NCBI GenBank assembly: GCA_000384615.1
Contig: ARQU01000001.1
Location: 1 to 64,000, forward strand
From: an alpha proteobacterium SCGC AAA536-G10
GTDB lineage: Bacteria; Pseudomonadota; Alphaproteobacteria; Puniceispirillales; Marisalimonadaceae
DNA length: 64,000 nucleotides
Direction of reading: 5' to 3'
The position numbers were made by a program, and so were the translations under genes. The notes beneath the pieces were generated by a model, which saw only the letters and a list, made by a program, of their open reading frames with translations, ran no database searches and had not been told where the DNA came from. The stretch's first letter is position 1; each line of letters begins with the position of its first letter. This document shows positions 9,283 through 18,146 of this stretch, piece by piece.

Positions 9283-10269
9283 TTAATTATTCTTTCTTTT
9301 TTTTAAATTTAACCTTTGTGATGCAACGATTCTTTTCCAATCTTGAATATCTTGTGCTGGGCTCCCACCAATATAACTTCCTTTTGGAAAGCTATTGAAA
9401 ACTTTTGAAGCGCCCGCGATAATTGTATCTTCACCAATAGTAATATTATCTTTAAAACTAACATCACCACCAATAGTAACATTTTGTTTTAACACCACAG
9501 AACCAGACAAGCCAACCTGACCAGCTAAAATACAAAAATCTCCAACTATTGAGTTATGGCCTATATGCACTTGATTATCTATCATAACATATTTGCCTAT
9601 CATGGTATCATCTATTAAACCTCTATCTATGGTGCAACATGCACCAATATTAGTACCTTCACCAATAAAAACACCACCTATATGAGGAGTTAAAAATGTT
9701 TTTGATTTATTAGGTATAAAACCAAAACCAGACTTTCCAATAACTGTATTTGACGATATTATTACTTTATTCTTGATTATTGTATATTCAATAACTGATC
9801 CAACACCCAAAAAACACTCTTTACCTATTTTACAGTTACGAGAAACACTAACTCTTTCTGATATAAAAGTATCATCCTCTATAACGACACCTTCACCTAC
9901 AAAAGAAAATGCACCAATAGAGACATTATTGCCAATTTTTGCTGTTTTATGTATATATGCTGTAGGATGAATAATGTTATTATTATTTTGAGGGTAAGGT
10001 TTACCAAAATACTTTTCCAAAATTATTGAAAAATCACTCTTCGGATTTTTAGATGGAATTTTGATAATTTTTTCATGTAATAAATTTATATTTTTATTTT
10101 CTACAATACAAATACCTGAAACTACATTTAGAAAATTATTTTTTTTATTGGTGAAAAAAGTTAATTTATTATGACTCAAATTTTGAAATGACACAAAATC
10201 ATAAATGTATAAATTCTTAACGTTAAAATTTCTATTTTCGTTAAATTTCAAAAACTCTTCCTCAGACAC
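9283..10269 (-). CDS. lpxD: UDP-3-O-acylglucosamine N-acyltransferase, N-terminus damaged
   Basis: LpxD adds the second 3-hydroxyacyl chain in lipid A synthesis. Hexapeptide-repeat beta helices fill residues 100-300 and the catalytic His is in IDNQVHIGHNSIVGD. The only usable start is a GTG at 10269. The frame stays open upstream through IDILKILE, which looks like the normal first helix of LpxD. It then runs into the inverted trpC repeat (10297-10391) and reaches a stop without any ATG, GTG or TTG. I infer that the true start codon was lost at the junction at about 10296. The gene is normally preceded by bamA, which is absent here, consistent with a rearranged or chimeric junction. Confidence 0.9.
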   Translation of the reverse strand: MSEEEFLKFNENRNFNVKNLYIYDFVSFQNLSHNKLTFFTNKKNNFLNVVSGICIVENKNINLLHEKIIKIPSKNPKSDFSIILEKYFGKPYPQNNNNIIHPTAYIHKTAKIGNNVSIGAFSFVGEGVVIEDDTFISERVSVSRNCKIGKECFLGVGSVIEYTIIKNKVIISSNTVIGKSGFGFIPNKSKTFLTPHIGGVFIGEGTNIGACCTIDRGLIDDTMIGKYVMIDNQVHIGHNSIVGDFCILAGQVGLSGSVVLKQNVTIGGDVSFKDNITIGEDTIIAGASKVFNSFPKGSYIGGSPAQDIQDWKRIVASQRLNLKKRKNN

Positions 10270-10292
10270 TTCAAGAATCTTTAAAATGTCAA

Positions 10293-10451
10293 TTAATTTA
10301 ATTTCTTTGGACCATTAAGTTTGTTAATAAAGCCTCTTGGTTTTTTTTGTTTGTCTATTATTGAATGCAATTCAAAATCTGTTATCTGACTTTTTCTATA
10401 AGAAAACTCTTCTTTTTTGTAGTTTATAATTTCTTGTAATTTTGTAATCAT
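10293..10451 (-). pseudogene. trpC: 5' fragment of trpC ending at an inversion junction
   Basis: An ATG 15 bases after the trpD stop opens a frame reading MITKLQEIINYKKEEF and on into the 95-base repeat. It is in the same frame as trpC at the window start, then hits a stop three codons past KLNGPKKLN once homology ends. The 52-residue piece contains only the N-terminal helix of indole-glycerol phosphate synthase and cannot be active. Placed in front of base 96 it completes trpC exactly. It marks a genuine inversion breakpoint or a chimeric join. Confidence 0.92.
10297..10391 (-). repeat. 95-bp inverted repeat, right copy
   Basis: This is an exact reverse complement of bases 1-95. On the minus strand it continues upstream into the true start of trpC and downstream, after AAATTAAA, into the lpxD leader. 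Both continuations contain TTAATTG next to the break, so the join has short microhomology. Confidence 0.97.
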
Positions 10452-10466
10452 TAGTGTCTTTAAACC

Positions 10467-11489
10467 TTAACTGTTTGTCATTTCAATTAACTCATTTAAT
10501 TTGTTTAAAGCCTTTCCATTATCCAACGAATTAATAGACATACTTGCACCTTCTTCTAGGGACTTGGTATGCCCTGTTGCAACCAAAGCTGAAGCTGAAT
10601 TTAACACAACTATATTTCTAAATGTACTTTTTTTACCATTAAATAATTCAATTATTTCCTTTGCATTTTCTGTTGGTTCTCCTCCAATAATTTCATTGAT
10701 GTTAGCTACAGGAATATCTATGTCAGATGGATTAATCGTGAACTCTCTAATTGAACCATTTTTTAATTCTGCACAATGAGTTTTACCTGTAATAGTTACC
10801 TCATCTAATCCATCACTTCCGTGAACTATCCACGCATGTGTTGACCCAAGCCTTTTTAAAGATTCTGCAAACGGTAAAATTAATGATTTATCATATACAC
10901 CCAATAATTGTCTTTTCACTAAAGCGGGGTTAGACAATGGACCAAGTAAATTAAATATAGTCCTAATTCCAATTTCTTGTCTTATTTTGCCAACATATTT
11001 CATTGCAGAATGATGTTTTGGTGCTAACAAAAAACAAATACCTATATTATTTAAGCATTTTTCTACTATATCTATTCCGCAGTCTATATTAACTGATAAA
11101 GATTTTAGAACATTAGCGGCACCTGACTTAGAAGTTGCGGAATAATTACCATGTTTTGCAACTGGAACGCCAGTTCCAGCTAATACGAAAGATACTGCAG
11201 TAGAAATATTCAACGTTCCTAAATTATCACCGCCAGTTCCAACTACATCTATCGTATCCTCATTTGACGGAACTTTTAAACATTTTTCTCTAAGTATTTC
11301 TGCACCTGCAGCAATAACGATTGGGTTATGACTTTGCATTTTCACAGCAGTTAAAAAAGATGAAATTTGAGCGTCAGTAGCTTCTCCGGACATTATTATC
11401 TCAAAAGCTAACTTACTTTGTGTGGTATTTAATTCATTTCCATCTGTAATATTTTTCAAAATATTTTTGAATTTACAATCATTATCCAT
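10467..11489 (-). CDS. trpD: anthranilate phosphoribosyltransferase
   Basis: TrpD transfers phosphoribosyl from PRPP to anthranilate, the step just before the TrpF/TrpC reactions. The 340-residue protein shows the PRPP-binding DVVGTGGDNLGTLNIST, the KHGNYSATSKSGAANVL loop that binds anthranilate, and EIGIRTIFNLLGPLSNPA. All are standard. In this window trpG and trpE are not adjacent: upstream, divergently, lies rplM. Downstream, after 15 bases, comes the trpC start, which confirms that trpD and trpC form one operon in the real chromosome. Confidence 0.97.
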   Translation of the reverse strand: MDNDCKFKNILKNITDGNELNTTQSKLAFEIIMSGEATDAQISSFLTAVKMQSHNPIVIAAGAEILREKCLKVPSNEDTIDVVGTGGDNLGTLNISTAVSFVLAGTGVPVAKHGNYSATSKSGAANVLKSLSVNIDCGIDIVEKCLNNIGICFLLAPKHHSAMKYVGKIRQEIGIRTIFNLLGPLSNPALVKRQLLGVYDKSLILPFAESLKRLGSTHAWIVHGSDGLDEVTITGKTHCAELKNGSIREFTINPSDIDIPVANINEIIGGEPTENAKEIIELFNGKKSTFRNIVVLNSASALVATGHTKSLEEGASMSINSLDNGKALNKLNELIEMTNS

Positions 11490-11735
11490 AAAAAAACTCT
11501 TTGTCTAATTAGTTGAAAATTAATTAAATATCATAAAAAATAAATATAATGTTTTTTATTGATTTAATCTAGGATTCTTTGTTCACATTTTTAATGTGGT
11601 ATTATTATACTCATCGTTTTAAGCTGTTGAAAATAAAAAATAATAATTAAAATTTTTTGATTGACTGATAAAATTAAAAGGGTTAGGTGTTCATTGTTTA
11701 ATTAAATGTACTCAAACTTTTTTAAAGGAAATCAA

Positions 11736-12200
11736 ATGGCTTTAAAAGGTACTTATTCGGCTAAGCCTAAAGACATAACCAAAGATTGGTTTATAGTAGA
11801 CGCAGAAGGTTTGGTTTTAGGACGTTTAGCAGTAATTATTGCAAATAGGTTAAGAGGCAAGCATAAGGTTGGCTTTACTCCTCACATGGCATGTGGAGAC
11901 AATATAATTGTTACAAATTGTGAAAAAGTTGTCTTAACAGGAAATAAGAGATCACAAAAAACATATTATTGGCATACAGGCTATCCAGGAGGTATAAAGG
12001 AAAGAAAGGCTGATAAGATTTTGGATGGTAGATTTCCTGATAGAGTTATACGTAAAGCAGTAGAAAGAATGATCCCTCGTGGCCCTTTAGGACGTCAAGT
12101 AATGAGACAGCTTTATGTTTATGCTGGTAGCAATCATCCACATGAAGCACAATCTCCACAATCTTTAGATGTAAAATCTATGAATAGAAAAAATAGTTAA
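11736..12200 (+). CDS. rplM: 50S ribosomal protein L13
   Basis: L13 is an early-assembly protein of the large ribosomal subunit. The ATG at 11736 ([18 protein letters not shown]) is chosen because AAAGGAA lies six to twelve bases upstream and the product then has the expected 154 residues. An ATG ten codons earlier would add a non-conserved stretch. Family motifs are [37 protein letters not shown] and [13 protein letters not shown]. It is paired with rpsI as in nearly all bacteria. The 246-base region back to trpD must carry its promoter, but no convincing -35/-10 pair was identified. Confidence 0.97.
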   Translation: MALKGTYSAKPKDITKDWFIVDAEGLVLGRLAVIIANRLRGKHKVGFTPHMACGDNIIVTNCEKVVLTGNKRSQKTYYWHTGYPGGIKERKADKILDGRFPDRVIRKAVERMIPRGPLGRQVMRQLYVYAGSNHPHEAQSPQSLDVKSMNRKNS

Positions 12201-12210
12201 AGGTTTAATT

Positions 12211-12699
12211 ATGACTGAAGAAAACAAAGAAATTAATGATTTAAGTGATTTATCTAAATTAAAAGAAAATGAAGAAAATCAGGTTATCCAAATTGAACCA
12301 AAAATGGACAAACTTGGAAGGTCATATGCTACAGGTAGAAGAAAAGAGTCTACAGCTAGAGTTTGGGTGAAAAGGGGTACTGGAAAAGTTTTAATTAATG
12401 GCAAAGAAATGATTAACTACTTTGCTAGGCCTGTCTTACAAATGCAACTTAATTTTGTTTTTGATATAACTGAGCGTAAAGACCAGTTTGATGTCATTGC
12501 TACAGTTAAAGGTGGTGGCTTGTCAGGACAAGCTGGCGCAGTCAGGCATGGCTTGAGCAGAGCCCTAAGCTTATTTGAGCCCGAACTTAGAAAACCACTT
12601 AAAATTGCAGGTATGCTTACAAGAGATTCTAGAGTTGTAGAGCGTAAAAAATACGGTAGAGCAAAAGCAAGAAAAAGCTTTCAATTTTCTAAAAGATAG
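12211..12699 (+). CDS. rpsI: 30S ribosomal protein S9
   Basis: S9 reaches the P-site tRNA with its C-terminal tail. The conserved body runs from [15 protein letters not shown] through [17 protein letters not shown] to the tail FQFSKR, including the invariant terminal Lys-Arg. The first 45 or so residues are an acidic, low-complexity extension, as often seen in alphaproteobacterial S9. The gene follows rplM after ten bases and is followed by a strong terminator at 12719. Confidence 0.97.
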   Translation: MTEENKEINDLSDLSKLKENEENQVIQIEPKMDKLGRSYATGRRKESTARVWVKRGTGKVLINGKEMINYFARPVLQMQLNFVFDITERKDQFDVIATVKGGGLSGQAGAVRHGLSRALSLFEPELRKPLKIAGMLTRDSRVVERKKYGRAKARKSFQFSKR

Positions 12700-12718
12700 A
12701 TTTTATTCAATTTTATTC

Positions 12719-12748
12719 AAAAGGTGTGCTTTGCGCACCTTTTTTTTA
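12719..12748 (+). terminator. Rho-independent terminator of rplM-rpsI
   Basis: AGGTGTGC at 12722-12729 pairs with GCGCACCT at 12733-12740 around a three-base loop, with one G-U pair. Flanking A and T runs lengthen the stem, and a run of eight T follows. It lies 20 bases after the rpsI stop, and the GC-rich stem stands out in this AT-rich sequence. Confidence 0.93.
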
Positions 12749-12796
12749 TTTTAAATTTATCATATAAGTAATTATAAAATAACAAAGGATAAAATT

Positions 12797-14092
12797 ATGA
12801 GCCTTTTAAAAATTGGAATTGCAGGTCTTGGGAATGTAGGTGAAGAGGTTGCCTATCAACTTATAAAAGGTTTCAGAGTACAAAAAAATCTTTTTAAATT
12901 TGAATTAGTAGCAGTTTCAGCAAAGTCAAAAAATAAAAAAAGAAAAATTGACGTGAGTGGTATTAGATTTTTTGATGATCCGCTCAAAATGGCTTGTTCT
13001 CAAGATATTGATGTTATAGTCGAATTAATAGGTGGTGATGAAGGAGTTGCAAAAAAACTATGTTTTACAGCATTAGAAAATAAAAAATATTTAATCACAG
13101 CGAACAAAGCATTAATAGCAAAGTATGGTAAGCAACTTGCTGAATTAGCCGAAAAAAATAATTTATTTTTTTCCTTTGAAGCATCTGTAGCTGGAGGGAT
13201 TCCTATTTTAAAGCTTATAAGAGAGGGTCTAATTGTAAATGATATTACAGAATTAACTGGAATACTTAATGGTACGGCAAATTACATTTTATCAGAGATG
13301 GAAGTGGCTGACAAAGGATTTGAAGAAGTTTTAGCTGATGCTCAAAAAAAAGGTTACGCGGAGGTTGATCCTTCTTTTGATATAGATGGTATTGACGCAG
13401 CTCACAAAACAATAATTTTATCTGCTTTGGCGTATGGAAAAATGCCAAATTTAGAAGATTTATCCATACAAGGGATAAGAGAAATTACACTTAATGATAT
13501 AAAATACTGTAATGATTTGGGTTATAAGATAAAATTATTAGGGAACTCTCTAATTTCAAAAGATCTTAATGGCAAAGAAGAATTATTTTGTTCAGTTAAG
13601 CCTTGGCTGATTGCAAAGAACTTTGGTCTTTCGAATGTTTCTGGTGTAATTAATGCTGTTCAAATTGAATCAAGCCTAGCTGGCCCTGTTATGATAACAG
13701 GAGCTGGAGCAGGGGGTGAACCTACAGCTTCAGCTGTACTGGCAGATATAGTAGACATTGCTAATGGAACCAAGTTATTTTCTTTTGGCAGAAACTCTTA
13801 TGACATAAAAGAAAATTTTAAAACAACACCTTACAGAGAAAAATACAAGTTTTACTTAAGGCTAAATGTCGTTGATAAATCTGGTATTCTTGCCGATTTA
13901 ACATCTATCTTTAAAGATTATAATATATCTATTGAGAGTGTTATCCAAAAATCAAATCAAGAAGATAAAACAGCAGAGTTAGTAATTATTACTCACAAAG
14001 CTAGTAATTCAGTTTTAGAAGATGCATTGACGTCGATAATAAAATTAGATGGTATTATTACTAAACCTGTTTGCTTAAGCATTTATTCGTAA
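12797..14092 (+). CDS. hom: homoserine dehydrogenase
   Basis: Hom reduces aspartate semialdehyde to homoserine, the branch point to threonine and methionine. The 431-residue protein has an N-terminal Rossmann domain (IGIAGLGNVGEEVA), TANKALIAKYG, the active-site segment GILNGTANYIL and YAEVDPSFDIDGIDAAHK. A C-terminal ACT domain from about residue 350 (LNVVDKSGILADLTSIF) suggests feedback control by an amino acid, usually threonine. It starts 48 bases after the rpsI terminator with AAGGA upstream. recJ follows after 20 bases, so the two may be co-transcribed. Confidence 0.97.
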   Translation: MSLLKIGIAGLGNVGEEVAYQLIKGFRVQKNLFKFELVAVSAKSKNKKRKIDVSGIRFFDDPLKMACSQDIDVIVELIGGDEGVAKKLCFTALENKKYLITANKALIAKYGKQLAELAEKNNLFFSFEASVAGGIPILKLIREGLIVNDITELTGILNGTANYILSEMEVADKGFEEVLADAQKKGYAEVDPSFDIDGIDAAHKTIILSALAYGKMPNLEDLSIQGIREITLNDIKYCNDLGYKIKLLGNSLISKDLNGKEELFCSVKPWLIAKNFGLSNVSGVINAVQIESSLAGPVMITGAGAGGEPTASAVLADIVDIANGTKLFSFGRNSYDIKENFKTTPYREKYKFYLRLNVVDKSGILADLTSIFKDYNISIESVIQKSNQEDKTAELVIITHKASNSVLEDALTSIIKLDGIITKPVCLSIYS

Positions 14093-14112
14093 AATTTTAA
14101 TAAGTTTTTAAT

Positions 14113-15921
14113 TTGTCCAAAACTATATTATACAATTCCAAAAAATCAGTAAGTAATGCTGATTGGAAAATTATTGTTTTAGATGATTTTACTAGAAGAT
14201 TTGTAGACTATTTATCTCAAAAATATAACTTACCAAATTTTATTTCTCCTTATTTAATGTTTAAAGAAATAAATTTGGACGATTTTGATAATTTTTATAA
14301 TCCAAAGCTGAAAAATCTTCTCCCAGAACCCTTTTTATTTAAAGATTTAGAAAAAGGTGTCAAAAGGTTGCTAGATGAAGTCGTAAACTCACGTCCTGTT
14401 GGAATTTTTGGAGATTATGATGTAGATGGAGCAACATCTGCTGCTATGATATCAAGTTATCTGGAGCAATGTGGTTGTAAAACATTCATTCATATACCCG
14501 ATAGATTTTTAGAAGGCTATGGTCCAAATGAAAAAGCTTTAAAAGCTCTTCATGAAAAAGGCTCAGAATTAATTATAACTGTCGATTGTGGTATTTCATC
14601 ATTTGAACCTTTGCAAGCAATGAATTCTGTTAATATAGATCTAATAGTTATTGATCATCATATCCCAGACATAAGATTACCTCCAGCATACGCAATCATT
14701 AATCCTAAAAGAGTTGATAATCATAAAGGATATGAAGATTTGTGTGCAGCAGGAGTGACATTTATTTTTCTTATTGGACTTAATAGGGAGCTTAGAAAAA
14801 AAGGTTTTTTTAAAAATAAAAAGGAACCTGATTTGTTTCAATTTTTAGATCTTGTAGCATTGGGGACTGTTTGTGATGTAGTGCCTCTAATTAAATTAAA
14901 TAGGGCATTTGTAAAGCAAGGTCTTTCAATAATGAAAAAAAGAGAAAATTTTGGCATCAAAGCTCTTTCAGATATTAGTAAATTAAGCAGCGCACCAAAT
15001 ACTCAAGCTTTAGGGTTTTCATTAGGTCCTAGAATTAATGCTGGGGGGCGAATTGGTAATAGTGAACTAGGTGTATATCTTTTAAAAGAAACTGATGAAA
15101 ATAAAGCTTTTGAAATTGCAAGTAAGTTAGATGATTTAAATAAAAAGCGAAGATTTTTAACTGCTGAATTAGAAAGTAAAATTGTAGGACAGATTGAAAA
15201 AATAATTTCGAAAAATAATAGTGAAGTTCCAGCTGCTTTAATTGTTTATGGAAATGATTTTCATGAAGGTATTATAGGTATAGTTGCTGGTAGAATGAAG
15301 GAATTATATAATAGGCCAGTTTGTATCATTGCTATTAATCAACATGGTGTAGGTAAAGGATCTGGAAGATCAATTCACGGTATTCCTTTAGGGGAAATAA
15401 TTTTAGAAGCTTTAAGTTTAAATATAATTAATTCTGGTGGAGGTCACGATATGGCTGCTGGATTTACCATTGATCCTAATAAGATAAATAATTTTATTGA
15501 ATATATAAATAAAAAGGTAAATAACATAGTGAATGCTGAAATTCCTAAAATTTCATATATTGCAACCTCAGTAATACCAATTTCAGCTTGTACTTTAGAT
15601 TTGGCAGAATGGCTAGATAAATTAGGTCCATGGGGGCCGGGTATGGAAGAGCCAAAATTTATTATACCTAATTCTAAAATTTCATCTTTCAGAAGGTTTG
15701 GTTCAAATAATGAACATGCATCTTTTTATATCAATGATGCATCGTCAAAAAAATTAAAAGTTAAAAAATTTAATCTTCTTAATAATGCTTTGAATAAAGT
15801 ATTTGATAATTATGAAAATGTTAATTTTAATTTCTTAGGAACGTTAAACGTTGATACATGGAATAATACTAAAACTATTGAGCTTATGCTGGATGATATT
15901 ATTTATGCAGATGTCACTTGA
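14113..15921 (+). CDS. recJ: single-stranded-DNA-specific exonuclease RecJ
   Basis: RecJ is a 5'-3' exonuclease on single-stranded DNA, used in recombination and mismatch repair. The 602-residue protein has the DHH-family motifs in order: IFGDYDVDG (near residue 100), ITVDCGISS, VIDHHIP (181-183 are the DHH residues), ALGTVCDVVPL, and in the DHHA1 domain SGGGHDMAAGF. It starts at TTG (MSKTILYNSKK); no ATG precedes the conserved domain. The usual alphaproteobacterial neighbour hom is upstream. Confidence 0.95.
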   Translation: MSKTILYNSKKSVSNADWKIIVLDDFTRRFVDYLSQKYNLPNFISPYLMFKEINLDDFDNFYNPKLKNLLPEPFLFKDLEKGVKRLLDEVVNSRPVGIFGDYDVDGATSAAMISSYLEQCGCKTFIHIPDRFLEGYGPNEKALKALHEKGSELIITVDCGISSFEPLQAMNSVNIDLIVIDHHIPDIRLPPAYAIINPKRVDNHKGYEDLCAAGVTFIFLIGLNRELRKKGFFKNKKEPDLFQFLDLVALGTVCDVVPLIKLNRAFVKQGLSIMKKRENFGIKALSDISKLSSAPNTQALGFSLGPRINAGGRIGNSELGVYLLKETDENKAFEIASKLDDLNKKRRFLTAELESKIVGQIEKIISKNNSEVPAALIVYGNDFHEGIIGIVAGRMKELYNRPVCIIAINQHGVGKGSGRSIHGIPLGEIILEALSLNIINSGGGHDMAAGFTIDPNKINNFIEYINKKVNNIVNAEIPKISYIATSVIPISACTLDLAEWLDKLGPWGPGMEEPKFIIPNSKISSFRRFGSNNEHASFYINDASSKKLKVKKFNLLNNALNKVFDNYENVNFNFLGTLNVDTWNNTKTIELMLDDIIYADVT

Positions 15922-15957
15922 TTTTTATTAAAATTAGAGTTAATACAAGTCTTTAGT

Positions 15958-16032
15958 GGTCCCTTCGTCTAATGGTTAGGACACCGCCCTTTCACGGCGG
16001 CAATACGAGTTCGAATCTCGTAGGGATCACCA
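15958..16032 (+). tRNA. tRNA-Glu (anticodon TTC)
   Basis: The 75 bases fold as a cloverleaf. The acceptor GGTCCCT pairs with AGGGATC (one G-U). The anticodon stem is CCGCC/GGCGG around CTTTCAC with anticodon TTC, and the T arm is ACGAG-TTCGAAT-CTCGT. The 3' CCA is encoded. It lies in the gap between recJ and the convergent dipeptidase gene. Confidence 0.97.
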
Positions 16033-16095
16033 CTTTCATGGCATATTTAATTTAGATAAGTTATAGTTTATATCATAATTTGTTTATTAACTTTT

Positions 16096-17088
16096 TTAAT
16101 TCCATATTTTTTTAAAAAATAAAAACCAATTTTGTCCTAGTATTTTTTCAATACGTTTTGTTGACCATCCTGCACGTTTCATTGCAGATACAAAGTTTTG
16201 AAATTGGCTCAGTTTCGAAATTCCCTTTGGCATAGGTGGCACATCTTTGTAAGGAGTTGAAACAAATCTACCTGTTCCTTTGTCTCTTTGTAAGTATTCA
16301 AAAAATTTTATATCCTGATCTTGAACCCAATCTGTACCTATGCCAACACTATCTTCTCCTACAATATTAATCATATATTCCATTGCTTCAACACAATCAT
16401 CAATACTGCTATCAGCACCTTTTAATAAAAAAGGTGTGTAACTTGCAAATCCTATCATTCCACCTTTGTTAGCGATTTCCTTGAGCTGGTCATCTGTTTT
16501 ATTTCTTGGATGTTTCTTAATTGCTGGACAACAATGAGTATATGCCACAGGCATTTTTGATAATTTAATTGTATCGGAACTTGTTTTAGGTCCTACATGT
16601 GAAAGGTCAATGACCATACCAAGTCTATTCATTTCACTTACTACATCCTTACCAAAATCTGATAAACCTCCATCATTTGTTTCCCAGCAACCAGAACCAA
16701 CCAAATTTTGTGTATTATATGTTAGCTGAGCTATTCGAACACCTAAATCATAAAAAATCTGAAGTTTATTTATATCGTCTTCGATAGCGCTTGTATTTTG
16801 CCATCCAAGAATTATCCCAACTTTCCCATCTGAATGTGCTTTGATTATGTCATTTGCAGATTTGATATGACAAATAATATCGCTATTTGTTTTAAAATGA
16901 TCATTCCAGATAGTTAATTTATTGATCGTTTCATTAAAGTTTTCCCAAACACTACATGTACAATTTGCAGCGGTTATTTTCCCACGTTGCATTTCTTTAA
17001 AAACCGATCTGGAGAATTTAGCTATTGCAAGTCCTTCAATTGAAATGTGACTATGAATATTATTCGATAACTGTTGATCCATACTCAT
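16096..17088 (-). CDS. M19 (renal dipeptidase-like) family protein
   Basis: M19 enzymes hydrolyse dipeptides, including those with D-residues, using two zinc ions. The fold is recognisable from DLGVRIAQLTYNTQNLVG, GMVIDLSHVG (His 164), VAYTHCCP (His 185) and VGIGTDWVQD. Two usual metal-site elements differ: the N-terminal HxD is replaced by HSH at 12-14, and the bridging Glu region reads LGWQNTSAIEDD at 94-105. From memory, a bacterial M19 subgroup carries similar GFQN-type sequences, so this is probably subgroup divergence rather than decay. The true substrate may not be a dipeptide. It is one base from the upstream hydrolase gene, so the two form an operon. Confidence 0.82.
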   Translation of the reverse strand: MSMDQQLSNNIHSHISIEGLAIAKFSRSVFKEMQRGKITAANCTCSVWENFNETINKLTIWNDHFKTNSDIICHIKSANDIIKAHSDGKVGIILGWQNTSAIEDDINKLQIFYDLGVRIAQLTYNTQNLVGSGCWETNDGGLSDFGKDVVSEMNRLGMVIDLSHVGPKTSSDTIKLSKMPVAYTHCCPAIKKHPRNKTDDQLKEIANKGGMIGFASYTPFLLKGADSSIDDCVEAMEYMINIVGEDSVGIGTDWVQDQDIKFFEYLQRDKGTGRFVSTPYKDVPPMPKGISKLSQFQNFVSAMKRAGWSTKRIEKILGQNWFLFFKKIWN

Positions 17089-17089
17089 A

Positions 17090-17914
17090 TTATCTTCCTA
17101 TGAAATTTAAAAACTTCTTAATATGTTTAATTAGGTCATTTGTTCGCGTTTCCGTTAGCATATGACCGCCACTATTAAGAGAAATTAATTCTGAGTTATT
17201 ACAGAGCTTTTGAAGTTCTATGCCATGATACACTTTCATTAACTTATCATCAATAGCATTGATAAACAGTTTAGGCTGTTTAAGTTTATGGAGTTCGTCT
17301 CCAATATTACAATCCAAAATGGATTTCAATCGTTTTTCTATATTAATAACATCAACTTTTTTATTTTTCTGATCAAATATGTACTTTTTAAATTGTACGT
17401 TATACTTATGAACATACTCAGCGGGATATAAAAGACTATATTCACTTTTAAGATACGTAATAGTTTCTAGAGTTTTAGAATTTTCTATTCGTTGTTTTTG
17501 TATTAAAGAAAACTCTTTATCTCTTTTGTTCCAGGGACTTATTAAAACAATACTCTTACAAGTTTCAAAATTTTGCTTTGTTATAAATGTTCCTAAGCCA
17601 CAACCAGTAGAATGACATATAATATGAAACTTAATTCCTTTCCATTTTTCTAAAGCACTACTTATAGCTAAAGCTTTGCTTTCAAGAGAAGTAACATCAG
17701 TTATGTTGAAAATACCTAATTTCTCTGTTGCGATGTCGTCATATTCGAGTAAGTTGAAATTATCTTTAATTAACTTTTTAAAGTTTTTTATGCCGATTGG
17801 TCCTTTTGTTTTTGGTAAAAGAAGTAGGACATTAGGTTGTTTTTTTTTAAATCCAAAGCCACCACGAAAAACTAATTTCTCTGGCATGTCACAGAGATGT
17901 TTTCCAGTCGTCAA
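17090..17914 (-). CDS. alpha/beta hydrolase
   Basis: This 274-residue serine hydrolase of unknown substrate has a nucleophile elbow CHSTGCG (Ser 102), an acid candidate in NAIDDKLM and a terminal GGHMLTE His, giving a complete Ser-Asp-His triad. There is no signal peptide or membrane segment, so it should act in the cytoplasm. The TTG start is supported by AAGGAG six bases upstream. An ATG closer to the Shine-Dalgarno sequence opens only a two-codon frame. It is co-directional with, and almost touches, the M19 gene. Peptide- or amide-related chemistry is possible but not shown. Confidence 0.75.
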   Translation of the reverse strand: MTTGKHLCDMPEKLVFRGGFGFKKKQPNVLLLLPKTKGPIGIKNFKKLIKDNFNLLEYDDIATEKLGIFNITDVTSLESKALAISSALEKWKGIKFHIICHSTGCGLGTFITKQNFETCKSIVLISPWNKRDKEFSLIQKQRIENSKTLETITYLKSEYSLLYPAEYVHKYNVQFKKYIFDQKNKKVDVINIEKRLKSILDCNIGDELHKLKQPKLFINAIDDKLMKVYHGIELQKLCNNSELISLNSGGHMLTETRTNDLIKHIKKFLNFIGR

Positions 17915-18146
17915 AACATGCTCCTTAAGTGTTATATCATTTAGTTACTAGTATAGTATAATTTCGTAAATATATATTCTAACGATTTTATTTAGAGTAT
18001 AAAAGAGATTAAAAAGTTAAAAAAAATGAATAGTGTTAGTTATTAAAAAAATATCACACTTATATTTTTTATAAACTAGTTCTTGTACATAAGTCTATCT
18101 TCAGCGATACTGTTTGAGTTGTAAAAAATTAAATCATTTATAATAA

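Noticed and set aside
11490-11735. Attenuator or trp leader peptide in front of trpD.
   Set aside because: No Trp-rich short frame or paired terminator/antiterminator hairpins were seen in the trpD-rplM gap.
17915-18146. Hidden small gene or RNA in the 232-base gap downstream of Anbu.
   Set aside because: No open frame with a Shine-Dalgarno sequence and no stable hairpin was found. It probably holds only the hydrolase promoter.
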